The notes under the pieces were generated by a model. It was given only the letters and a program-made list of their open reading frames with translations, did no database searches and was not told the origin of the DNA. From contig NZ_CP011834.1 in NCBI RefSeq assembly GCF_001412575.1, positions 558,001-622,000 on the forward strand: 64,000 bases of DNA. Reading direction: 5' to 3'. Positions 32,030 to 39,899 of the stretch are shown one piece after another (position 1 is the stretch's first letter; each line of letters starts with the position of its first letter). A program made the translations under genes and the position numbers. Source of the DNA: Limnohabitans sp. 103DPR2 (lineage in GTDB: Bacteria > Pseudomonadota > Gammaproteobacteria > Burkholderiales > Burkholderiaceae_C).

Positions 32030-34129
32030 ATGAGCACCTTGACCCTGTCAGCGGTTCGACAGAACCTTGCCAAATTTGATTACACCGGCCTCGGCTTGCC
32101 CGCGCTGGTGTTGTTGATCATGGCCATGTTGGTTGTGCCCCTGCCTGCGCTGCTGTTGGACGTTCTGTTCACGTTCAACATTGCTTGTAGCTTGCTGATC
32201 ATCATGATCGCCATCGGTACCCGCAAGCCGCTCGAGTTTTCATCCTTCCCTTCTGTTTTGTTGTTTGCCACCATGCTCCGTTTGGGCTTGAACGTGGCGT
32301 CGACCCGTGTGATTTTGGTCAATGGCCACGAAGGCCACGAAGCGGCTGGCAAAGTGGTGGCGGCTTTTGGTGAGTTTGTGATCGGCGGCAACTACGTGGT
32401 TGGTTTCATCATCTTCGCGATTTTGATGATCATCAACTTCATCGTGGTGACCAAAGGTGCGGGCCGTGTGTCTGAAGTGAACGCACGATTCACCTTGGAT
32501 GCCATGCCTGGTAAACAAATGTCGATTGACGCTGACTTGAACGCCGGCGTGATTGACCAAGAAACTGCCAAAAAGCGCCGCGAAGAACTTTCGCAAGAAT
32601 CTGACTTCTTCGGTTCGATGGACGGTGCTTCTAAATTCGTTTCCGGCGACGCGGTCGCTGGTTTGCTGATTTTGGTCATCAACTTGATCGGTGGTTTGAC
32701 CATCGGTGTGGGCCAACACGGTTTGTCTTTGTCAGACGCGGGCCGCATTTACACCTTGCTGACCATTGGTGACGGCTTGGTGGCACAGATTCCTTCTTTG
32801 TTCTTGTCACTGGCCACCGCCATCATCGTGACGCGTGTGACCACCTCTGAGTCCATGACGGAACAGGCAACCACCCAATTGGCCAATCCAACTGCTTTGT
32901 ATATGTCTGCTGGCATTTTGGCTGTGTTGGGTTTGGTGCCAGGCATGCCTCACTTGGTGTTCATCACATTGGCTTTGGCCAGCGCTGGCTTGGCCTATCG
33001 CATTACGCAAAAGCAAAGTGAACCTGTTGTTGGAACGCCTGCTGAACAAGCGGCGCAAGCTGCTTTGGAAGAGCCTAAAGAATTGGATTGGGACGACGTT
33101 GACCAAGTGGACTTGATTGGCCTTGAAATTGGTTACGGTTTGATTCCCTTGGTGAACCCCGAAACCGGTGGTCAGTTGATGAACCGCGTGAAGGGTGTTC
33201 GCAAAAAATTGTCGGCCGAGTTGGGCTTTTTGGTCCAGCCTGTTCGCATTCGCGACGCCCTCACCATCGATCCCGATGCGTATCACATTGTGTTGAAAGG
33301 TGTGGTTCGCGGCAAAGGTCAAATCAAGGTGGGCAAAGAGTTGGCCATCAATCCAGGTCAGGTTTACGGTCCTTTGGAAGGCCAAGCCACGCAAGAGCCC
33401 GCCTTTGGTTTGGACGCTGTGTGGATCGATCCTTCACAGCGCGACTTGGCTCGCACTTTGGGTTACACCGTGGTGGACGCCAGTACCGCTGTGGCCACGC
33501 ACTTGAACAAAGTCTTGCGCGACAACGCCTCCGATTTGCTGAGCCACGACGAAGTTCAGCAGCTGCTGGACAAGTTGGCTGCCAAGTCGCCTAAGTTGGT
33601 TGAAGACTTGGTGCCCGGTAAGTTGTCCTTGGGCGTGGTGACACGCACCTTGCAGAATTTGTTGAACGAGTCGGTGTCGATTCGTGACATGCGCACCATT
33701 GCTGAAACCTTATCTGAAGTGGCCAGCCGCACCCAAGAGCCTGAGCAATTGACCGCTTTGGTTCGTCCTAAGTTGGGCCGCATGATTGTTCAAAGCTTGG
33801 TGGATGACACCAACAGCTTGTCGGTGATGACTTTGGATCCAAGCCTCGAGCAGTTGATTCACAACATCTTGCAGCAAACTGCGCCTGGCCAAAGCATTGC
33901 CATGGAGCCTGGTTTGGCTGAACGTTTGTTTGGTGCTTTGCGCGATGGCGCGCGTGCCGTGGAAGAAATGGGTCACCCTGCCGTGTTGGTGGTATCGCCC
34001 GTGATTCGCCCTTGGTTGTCCAAGGCTGTGCGTTATCGCGTGAACGATTTGACCTTGTTGTCTTACAGCGAAATTCCAGATGATCAGACCGTGAAAGTGG
34101 TGCACACCGTGCACGCCGAAACACGCTGA
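32030..34129 (+). CDS. flhA: flagellar export gate protein FlhA
   Basis: FlhA is the large membrane and docking platform subunit of the export gate. The 699-residue protein has about eight hydrophobic segments in the first half, the FHIPEP signature (LRLGLNVASTRVIL, GHEAAGKVVAAFGEFVIGGN and GSMDGASKFVSGDAVAGLLI) and a cytoplasmic domain from about 360 to the end (LGYTVVDASTAVATHLNKVL and VLVVSPVIRPWLSKAVRYRV). It is separated from flhF by 64 bases. Confidence 0.97.
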   Translation: MSTLTLSAVRQNLAKFDYTGLGLPALVLLIMAMLVVPLPALLLDVLFTFNIACSLLIIMIAIGTRKPLEFSSFPSVLLFATMLRLGLNVASTRVILVNGHEGHEAAGKVVAAFGEFVIGGNYVVGFIIFAILMIINFIVVTKGAGRVSEVNARFTLDAMPGKQMSIDADLNAGVIDQETAKKRREELSQESDFFGSMDGASKFVSGDAVAGLLILVINLIGGLTIGVGQHGLSLSDAGRIYTLLTIGDGLVAQIPSLFLSLATAIIVTRVTTSESMTEQATTQLANPTALYMSAGILAVLGLVPGMPHLVFITLALASAGLAYRITQKQSEPVVGTPAEQAAQAALEEPKELDWDDVDQVDLIGLEIGYGLIPLVNPETGGQLMNRVKGVRKKLSAELGFLVQPVRIRDALTIDPDAYHIVLKGVVRGKGQIKVGKELAINPGQVYGPLEGQATQEPAFGLDAVWIDPSQRDLARTLGYTVVDASTAVATHLNKVLRDNASDLLSHDEVQQLLDKLAAKSPKLVEDLVPGKLSLGVVTRTLQNLLNESVSIRDMRTIAETLSEVASRTQEPEQLTALVRPKLGRMIVQSLVDDTNSLSVMTLDPSLEQLIHNILQQTAPGQSIAMEPGLAERLFGALRDGARAVEEMGHPAVLVVSPVIRPWLSKAVRYRVNDLTLLSYSEIPDDQTVKVVHTVHAETR

Positions 34130-34193
34130 ACAGCTTAGACAAACAATCAAATAAAACCAGATTCAACCCTTAGATTGATGAAGAGATAAGACC

Positions 34194-35621
34194 ATGGAAC
34201 TCAAACGCATCCTTGCTCGCGATACACGCAGCGCCACTGAAAAGGCGATGGCTTTGTACGGCCCCGATGTGTTGATCATCTCGAATCAACGCGTGGAAGG
34301 GCAAACAGAATTGATCGTAGCTTTGGAAGTGGCCGAGGCCAGTCCAGAAGAGTTGATGGACGACGAGGTCGGTAGAAGCACGGTGACTGTGCAAGCCGCA
34401 GCGCCCACACGCCAACAAGTTTCCAATACACCCTCTTCTGTCAGCAGTCCTTTCAGTGACCATTTGCACCACTTGATGCAATCGGGCGCTAAAAAAGAGG
34501 CGCAAGAAGAAGCTTCTGAAGCGATCACATTCAACAAACTCACGCGTGACGCATCCTCTTCAGAGCACTTGTTAACACAAGGCCGTGAGCAAGTTCGCAG
34601 CCAAGAAATCGTGTCTTTGGTGCGCGAAGAGTTGGCCGCATTGCGCCAAGAGTTTCGCTTGAGCCAGCAAACAGCCAGCTGGCAAATGAACCAATACTGG
34701 CCCGCACACATTCAGCCCTTGGTGCAAGCCATGACCGAGGCTTCTGTGCCCACTGCCTTGCGCGCTTTGCTGCAAGAAGGCTTGCGCGAGCAGCCCAGTT
34801 TGGACAGCGCCTTGGCCAGCATTCGAAGCCAACTGACGCACAATTTAGAGCGCCCCCAAGAAGGTTTTCCCAACCGCGGCGTTCAGGTCATGGCCGGCTT
34901 GTCGGGCTCTGGCAAAAGCTTGATGGTGGCCAAAGCGGCGCAACAAGCGGCCCTGCATTACGGTGTCGAATACGTGGCGGTGGTGAGTTACCACGACATG
35001 CGTGCTGGCGCTTGGGCACAAACGCAAATGCTGTGCGCCCAATTGGGTGTGGAGTGTTTCCGTGCAGCCAACCCCGAAACACTGAGTTTGCTCTTGAATG
35101 AGCTGTCACCACGTCGCTTGATTTTGATTGACACCCCCGGTGTGCAGATGAACGAGCGTTTGGCCGAAATTTCGCAAATTTGCCCAGAGGCCGGTTTGCA
35201 TGCGGTGGTGCCTGCCGACTCTTCTGGCGTCACCTTGTCACGCATCATGTTGAAATCCAATCTGCAATGGCAGAGCCTGATGATCAGCAAGTTGGACGAA
35301 TCGCATTCGCCCTGGCCCCTGATCCAGTTTTTGATTGCCGAAGGCGCGCAATGCGTGGTTTCAGCGGGCGGCAGTTCGGACCGCGTGGCCGATGGCTTGA
35401 AATCGTCGGGCTTGCAAAAACTCATCAACATTGCCATGGCGCAATTGACCCCAAGCTCTGAGGCTTTGGGCGATGTCATGGTGGAAGCTGACCTAAAACC
35501 TGCGACACTAGAGCCTCAGGTGAAAGAGCTTGAAGCTGCCAATGAACCCCTCACCCACACACTGGGTTTGAGCCGTCCTCATTGGTCAGTGGAAATCCCT
35601 CAGAATGAGCTTCATGGATAA
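34194..35621 (+). CDS. flhF: SRP-type GTPase FlhF
   Basis: FlhF is a signal-recognition-particle-type GTPase that recruits early flagellar components to the cell pole. The 475-residue protein opens with the FlhF start (MELKRILARDTRSATEKAMA) and a long acidic linker. The NG domain has the P-loop GLSGSGKS near residue 238 and G3 LILIDTPG. Gene order flhA-flhF-flhG-fliA and the presence of FlhG indicate polar flagella. It overlaps flhG by 17 bases. Confidence 0.95.
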   Translation: MELKRILARDTRSATEKAMALYGPDVLIISNQRVEGQTELIVALEVAEASPEELMDDEVGRSTVTVQAAAPTRQQVSNTPSSVSSPFSDHLHHLMQSGAKKEAQEEASEAITFNKLTRDASSSEHLLTQGREQVRSQEIVSLVREELAALRQEFRLSQQTASWQMNQYWPAHIQPLVQAMTEASVPTALRALLQEGLREQPSLDSALASIRSQLTHNLERPQEGFPNRGVQVMAGLSGSGKSLMVAKAAQQAALHYGVEYVAVVSYHDMRAGAWAQTQMLCAQLGVECFRAANPETLSLLLNELSPRRLILIDTPGVQMNERLAEISQICPEAGLHAVVPADSSGVTLSRIMLKSNLQWQSLMISKLDESHSPWPLIQFLIAEGAQCVVSAGGSSDRVADGLKSSGLQKLINIAMAQLTPSSEALGDVMVEADLKPATLEPQVKELEAANEPLTHTLGLSRPHWSVEIPQNELHG

Positions 35622-36432
35622 AGCAAAAAGTACCCAAGTCATTGGCATTGCCAGTGGCAAAGGAGGGGTGGGTAAAACCACGGTCTCTGTGAACTTGGCT
35701 GTTGCATTGCAGGCCATGGGTCACCGCGTCATGTTGTTTGACGCCGACATGAGTTTGGCCAATGCCCAAATTGCATTGGGCTGCCGTTGTCCCTACAACC
35801 TCAGCCACTTTTTAAGTGGCGAGAAAACCCTGCAAGAAATCATTGTCACCACCCGTCAAGGCATCAAGCTGGTGCCGGGTGCGTCTGGCATTCAAGAAAT
35901 GGCAGCCTTGGGTGATATCCAAGCGGCCAACATCGTGCGTGCCTTCAGCGCGCTCACCGATGACATCGATTTTCTGATTGTCGACATGGCCGCTGGCATT
36001 TCGCCTGAAGTGTTGGCTTTCATGTCCGCTTGTTCCCGCCGTTTTGTGGTGGTGCGCGACGATCCGTCGTCCATTGCCGACGCCTACGCCACCATCAAGG
36101 TGCTGATTCAAGACCACGGTTTGGATGAGATTTACCTCATCCCCAATGGTGTGGGAAGCGCGCAAGAAGGCTATCAACTGTTTGAGCGCATCAACCAAGT
36201 GTGTGCCCGCTTTTTGAACCGCACCATTCGCTACTTGGGCTCGATTGAAAACGACGAGCTGATTTTGGCGGCGCTCAAAAAATACCAACCGGTGGCCGAA
36301 TTTGCCCCTGGCAGTGCAGGCGCACGTGATTTCCGTCGATTGGCTGAAGCCATTCGTCAGTTGGCGCCCATTGATGAGGCTTCGGGTGGCTTGCAGTTTT
36401 TTGTGGAGCGTTTGGTGAAAACCAGCGCATAA
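35605..36432 (+). CDS. flhG: MinD-like ATPase FlhG (FleN)
   Basis: FlhG limits flagellar number and antagonises FlhF; in FleQ systems it also binds the activator. The 275-residue protein shows the deviant Walker A ASGKGGVGKTTVSVNLAVAL, switch I-type VMLFDADMSLANAQIALG, and FLIVDMAAGISPEVLAFM. It overlaps flhF by 17 bases and fliA follows after four. A Met at 35614 is an alternative start. Confidence 0.94.
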   Translation: MSFMDKAKSTQVIGIASGKGGVGKTTVSVNLAVALQAMGHRVMLFDADMSLANAQIALGCRCPYNLSHFLSGEKTLQEIIVTTRQGIKLVPGASGIQEMAALGDIQAANIVRAFSALTDDIDFLIVDMAAGISPEVLAFMSACSRRFVVVRDDPSSIADAYATIKVLIQDHGLDEIYLIPNGVGSAQEGYQLFERINQVCARFLNRTIRYLGSIENDELILAALKKYQPVAEFAPGSAGARDFRRLAEAIRQLAPIDEASGGLQFFVERLVKTSA

Positions 36433-36436
36433 GACC

Positions 36437-37189
36437 ATGGCCAACTCCACTCGCCTTTACGAACAGGTTCAAAACAACAGCGAAGCGCTGGTCATGGCCC
36501 ATTTGGGCATGGTCAAGCGCGTGGCTTTGCACCTGAAGGTGAGACTGCCGCCTTTCATGGAACTCGACGAGTTGATTCAAGTGGGCATGATTGGCTTGCT
36601 CGAAGCGGCCCGCGCTTACGACCCCGTCAAGGGCATCGAGTTTGAGAATTTTGCACACAGCCGCGTTCGCGGGGCCATTTTGGACGAGGTGCGTCGCCTG
36701 TCCTTTTTGCCTCGTTCGGCCGTGGCCATCAACAAATCGCACAGTGAAGCCACCCACGAGTTGGGTGCCGAGTTGGGCCGCACACCCACCCAGGCCGAAT
36801 TGGCCGACTACATGGGCAAGGACATTGAGCTGTTTCACAAAGAGCGCACCCAGGCGCGTCGCTTTGAAACCTATTCCATGGAAGTGGTGACCGAGGAGGT
36901 GATGAACATTGCCACCGATACGTCGCAGCAGCCCGAGGCCATTGTGGAGCACGAGCAGTTCATGGGCGCTTTGACCGATGCCATCGGCGATTTGCCCGAG
37001 CGCGACCAATTGTTAATGAATTTGTATTATGTTGAAGAGCTGAACCTCAAAGAAATTGGTGAAGTTTTGGGTGTGACCGAGTCCAGGGTGAGCCAGTTGC
37101 TCACGGCGGTGGTCAAAAAACTGCGCGGTACTCTCAAAGTTGAGCCCGCCAATGTGGCCAAACCCAAGGCTGTAAAGGGTGCGGCATGA
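36437..37189 (+). CDS. fliA: flagellar sigma factor FliA (sigma-28)
   Basis: FliA directs late flagellar transcription at TCAAG...CCGAT promoters. The 250-residue protein shows region 2 (MELDELIQVGMIGLLEAARA and YDPVKGIEFENFAHSRVRGA), region 3 (HELGAELGRTPTQAELADYM) and region 4 (YYVEELNLKEIGEVLGVTES with RVSQLLTAVVKKLR). Its anti-sigma factor FlgM is encoded at 17612-17935. It is the last gene of the flhA-flhF-flhG-fliA run. Confidence 0.96.
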   Translation: MANSTRLYEQVQNNSEALVMAHLGMVKRVALHLKVRLPPFMELDELIQVGMIGLLEAARAYDPVKGIEFENFAHSRVRGAILDEVRRLSFLPRSAVAINKSHSEATHELGAELGRTPTQAELADYMGKDIELFHKERTQARRFETYSMEVVTEEVMNIATDTSQQPEAIVEHEQFMGALTDAIGDLPERDQLLMNLYYVEELNLKEIGEVLGVTESRVSQLLTAVVKKLRGTLKVEPANVAKPKAVKGAA

Positions 37190-37260
37190 GCCTGTCCTTC
37201 GCTTTTTCTGGGGTTCGCGCCAATCCGCCGCCATTTGTGGCTTCTTTTGCATCTGAAGAC

Positions 37261-37287
37261 TCAAGTTTCCCGATGTCCCTCCGATTC
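37261..37287 (+). promoter_or_regulatory. sigma-28 (FliA) promoter of fliS
   Basis: TCAAGTTT, 11 bases, TCCGATTC. It is placed 34 bases before the ATG at 37321. This supports the shorter fliS start, since the longer open frame would begin upstream of the promoter. Confidence 0.7.
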
Positions 37288-37320
37288 CTGCTGTGTCAGG
37301 ATCAAAAGGAACAAGACATC

Positions 37321-37755
37321 ATGCGAGTACATTTCAAAGCAATGGAGAGCTACGGCGAAGGTAACCATGCATCACAAGCCATGGTGGCCGATAAGGTTGA
37401 GCTCATTCAGATGCTGTTTGACGGCTTGATTGACAGCTTGGTCACAGCCAAGGGTCACATTCAGCGTGGCTCTATTGAAGACAAGAACAAAAGTTTGGTG
37501 CGCGCTGGCCGCATCGTCCTGGGCTTACAAGGTGCCTTGGACTTGGACAAAGGCGGCGACTTGGCACGCAACCTGTACGAGTTGTACAGTTATGTGACAC
37601 GCCGTTTGGTGCATGTGAATGCTCGCAATGACCTCGATGCATTGCAAGAAGTTCACACGCTGTTGAATGAAATTCGCCAAGCTTGGCGTGATGTTCCTAA
37701 CTTGTTACCTAAAACTGCGCCTGCATCAGGTGTTGCAATGTCTGCAATGCATTGA
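37321..37755 (+). CDS. fliS: flagellin export chaperone FliS
   Basis: FliS binds flagellin and prevents early polymerisation. The 144-residue protein is helical, with the FliS-type features VADKVELIQMLFDGLIDSLV, TAKGHIQRGSIEDKNKSLVR, AGRIVLGLQGALDLDKGGDL and ARNLYELYSYVTRRLVHVNA. The ATG at 37321 has AAGGA upstream and lies just after the FliA promoter. A longer frame from 37186 includes that promoter and is rejected. No fliT follows. Confidence 0.92.
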   Translation: MRVHFKAMESYGEGNHASQAMVADKVELIQMLFDGLIDSLVTAKGHIQRGSIEDKNKSLVRAGRIVLGLQGALDLDKGGDLARNLYELYSYVTRRLVHVNARNDLDALQEVHTLLNEIRQAWRDVPNLLPKTAPASGVAMSAMH

Positions 37756-37794
37756 GCTTTTGCCTGAAAGGGCAAAGCTTTGAAGGAACAATGA

Positions 37795-37822
37795 CGGGCG
37801 CAGCTGGGGAGCCAGCCGCCCG
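37795..37822 (+). other. hairpin between fliS and motA
   Basis: CGGGCG-CA-GCTGG-GGAG-CCAGC-CGCCCG forms an 11-base-pair stem with a two-base bulge. It is followed by TTTGGTCGTTTTT and then the motA ribosome-binding site GGAGAG. It could partly terminate fliS transcription. Confidence 0.45.
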
Positions 37823-37845
37823 TTTGGTCGTTTTTGGAGAGAAAT

Positions 37846-38706
37846 ATGGTTGCGATTATTGGTATCGTCGTTCTGATGGTTGCCGTGTTCGGGAGTTACA
37901 TCCTGCACGGTGGCGACATGGCGCCTATTATTAAAGCAGCGCCCCTTGAGATCATGTGTATTTTGGGCGCTGGCATTGGTGGTATGTTGGTCGGTAACTC
38001 CATGGACATCTTCAAAGGCGCCATGGCCGGCATGGGCAAAGTGTTCAAAGGCCCTGCGTACCATAAAGAGGACTACCTCAGTACCATCTTCGTGGTGTCC
38101 AAAATCATGAAGACCTTGAAAACCGAGGGCCCTGTGGCCCTTGAAGCGCACATTGAGAACCCCGAATCCAGCGCTATTTTTGCGGAGTACCCCAAAATTT
38201 TGCACGACCATGCTTTGTTGGACTTGGTCTGTAACACGGTTCGTTTGATGGTGGTGTCTACCAGCCCCTTGAGCCCTTATGCGGTGGAAGACGTGATGGA
38301 CGCTTCCATCAAAACTCACCACCACGATGCTTTGAAACCACAGGCCGCTTTGGCCACTTTGGCTGGTGCGCTGCCTGCGCTGGGTATTGTGGCTTGCGTG
38401 TTGGGTGTGGTGAAAACCATGGGTGCGATTGACCAACCGCCTGCCGTGTTGGGCGGCATGATCGGTGGCGCCTTGGTGGGTACCTTCTTGGGCGTGTTCA
38501 TGGCTTATGGTTTTGTGGAGCCCATGGCTTCACGCTTGGCACAGATCATTGAAGACGAAGGTCAGATTTTCAAAGTGGTGAAGCAGATCATCATTGGCAC
38601 TTTGCACGGTCACCCCATGCCTTTGATCATTGAGGCCGCGCGTTCCAGCATCAGCCACCACAATCAGCCTAGTTTTGCTGAAGTGTTTGACGGGTTGCGA
38701 GGCTAA
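37846..38706 (+). CDS. motA: flagellar stator protein MotA
   Basis: MotA is the stator subunit of the motor's ion channel. The 286-residue protein has four hydrophobic segments (VAIIGIVVLMVAVFGSYIL, ICILGAGIGGMLVGNSMDIF, LATLAGALPALGIVACVLGV and GGMIGGALVGTFLGVFMAYG) and the MotA signature with APLEIMCILGAGIGG. The cytoplasmic loop has a YHKEDYLSTIFVVSKIMKTL segment. A TTG 12 bases upstream is a weaker start. It precedes motB by five bases. Confidence 0.95.
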   Translation: MVAIIGIVVLMVAVFGSYILHGGDMAPIIKAAPLEIMCILGAGIGGMLVGNSMDIFKGAMAGMGKVFKGPAYHKEDYLSTIFVVSKIMKTLKTEGPVALEAHIENPESSAIFAEYPKILHDHALLDLVCNTVRLMVVSTSPLSPYAVEDVMDASIKTHHHDALKPQAALATLAGALPALGIVACVLGVVKTMGAIDQPPAVLGGMIGGALVGTFLGVFMAYGFVEPMASRLAQIIEDEGQIFKVVKQIIIGTLHGHPMPLIIEAARSSISHHNQPSFAEVFDGLRG

Positions 38707-38711
38707 TCGCC

Positions 38712-39767
38712 ATGGCTGAAGCAGTTTTAGAAGCGCCAACAGAAGAGGCAGTTGCGGCAGACGCACCCGCAGAAGCGGGTGCGCAGGCAGGCGCTGTGGC
38801 TGAAGGCACGCCTGAAACAGAAGCTGAAGCTGCGCCCCTCATTCCTGAAGAAGCCGATCCCGATGCGCCTGTGGTGGTGGCGCCGTCCATCACCATCAAA
38901 AAGATCATGGACGATGGCCATGGTGGTGCGCACGGTGGTGCTTGGAAAATTGCGCTGGCCGACATGATGACCGCCATGATGGCCTTCTTCTTGTTGATGT
39001 GGCTGTTGGGTGCCTCTAATGCCGACCAACGTAAAAGCATTGCAGACTATTTCAAACCCACCTCGCACAGCAATGTGACGATGGGCAAATTGGCGGGCTC
39101 CGACGGCATGTTGGGGGGTCGCTCGGTCATAGATCCCGATGGCTTCCCCTTCTCTGCCAAGCAAACCAGTGCATTGAACATGGTGACCCCACGCTCTGAA
39201 GGCGGTCCCACAGAAAACGATCCGTCACCCAAAGGTGCTGACAGCAAAGAGTCGGGCCAAGATGGCGATCCAGGCAAGAAAGCGGCTGAGGCTGCCGACA
39301 AAGCCAACTTTGACAAGCTGGAAAAAGAAATCAAAGAGGCCATGGCCAAGAATCCGAAGCTGGAAAAAATGAAAGACCAGGTTTCATTTGCCAGAGACAA
39401 AGATGGCTTGCGTATCGAGATTCTCGACAAAGCCGACTTCGCCATGTTTGGCTTGGGTACCACCAACATGACGCCCAAGGCGCAAGCTTTGTTGAACGAA
39501 GTGGCCAAAACATTGCAGGGCATTCCCAACAAAGTGGCCATTCGAGGGCACACCGACAGCATTCAGTTTGCCAACACCGACGACCGCAACAACTGGTCTT
39601 TGTCGGCCGAGCGGGCGGAAGAAACGCGCAAGATCATTGAGAAAAAAGGCATTCCTAACAGCCGGTTTGCCAGGATTGAGGGTGTGGCCGATACCGCGCC
39701 TTACAACCCGAACGATCCCAAAGATCCTCGAAATCGACGGATCGGCATCACGGTGTTGAACCAGTAA
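38712..39767 (+). CDS. motB: flagellar stator protein MotB
   Basis: MotB anchors the stator to peptidoglycan. The 351-residue protein has an Ala/Glu/Pro-rich N-terminal extension of about 55 residues. The single membrane segment carries the ion-binding Asp84 (ALADMMTAMMAFFLLMW), and an OmpA-like domain is at 230-345 (NKVAIRGHTDSIQFAN and NNWSLSAERAEETRKIIE). The usual proton-type MotB has only about 30 residues before the membrane segment. A rho-independent terminator follows nine bases after the stop. Confidence 0.94.
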   Translation: MAEAVLEAPTEEAVAADAPAEAGAQAGAVAEGTPETEAEAAPLIPEEADPDAPVVVAPSITIKKIMDDGHGGAHGGAWKIALADMMTAMMAFFLLMWLLGASNADQRKSIADYFKPTSHSNVTMGKLAGSDGMLGGRSVIDPDGFPFSAKQTSALNMVTPRSEGGPTENDPSPKGADSKESGQDGDPGKKAAEAADKANFDKLEKEIKEAMAKNPKLEKMKDQVSFARDKDGLRIEILDKADFAMFGLGTTNMTPKAQALLNEVAKTLQGIPNKVAIRGHTDSIQFANTDDRNNWSLSAERAEETRKIIEKKGIPNSRFARIEGVADTAPYNPNDPKDPRNRRIGITVLNQ

Positions 39768-39775
39768 AACCTCCC

Positions 39776-39805
39776 AAAAGCAGCTTTTCGAAGCTGCTTT
39801 TTTTT
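39776..39805 (+). terminator. rho-independent terminator after motB
   Basis: An 11-base-pair stem (AAAAGCAGCTT / AAGCTGCTTTT) with loop TTCG is followed by a T run. It ends the flagellar region. Confidence 0.92.
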
Positions 39806-39810
39806 ATGTC

Positions 39811-39839
39811 TTGACCCCTTGCCTTGGACTGTTCATAAT
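39811..39839 (+). promoter_or_regulatory. sigma-70 promoter of the 2-aminobenzoate operon
   Basis: TTGACC, 17 bases, CATAAT, two near-consensus hexamers with ideal spacing. The predicted start, about 39846, is just upstream of the inverted repeat 39850-39868. Confidence 0.75.
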
Positions 39840-39849
39840 TATTTCAAGC

Positions 39850-39868
39850 TTCAACTATTGAAGTTGAA
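39850..39868. promoter_or_regulatory. inverted repeat, probable MarR operator
   Basis: TTCAACT-ATTGA-AGTTGAA is a perfect 7-base repeat; a second one, CTTCAA-CTA-TTGAAG, is nested in it. It begins a few bases after the predicted start of transcription, a position where a bound repressor would block the promoter. The MarR-type protein encoded at 43069-43572 in the same operon is the obvious candidate; this is inferred. Confidence 0.65.
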
Positions 39869-39899
39869 ACAATCAAATTTCAGGAACAAGGAAAGCGTC

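Noticed and set aside
37186..37320. Extended N-terminus for FliS beginning at 37186
   Set aside because: The FliA promoter lies inside this extension and the extra residues do not resemble FliS; the ATG at 37321 has a ribosome-binding site.
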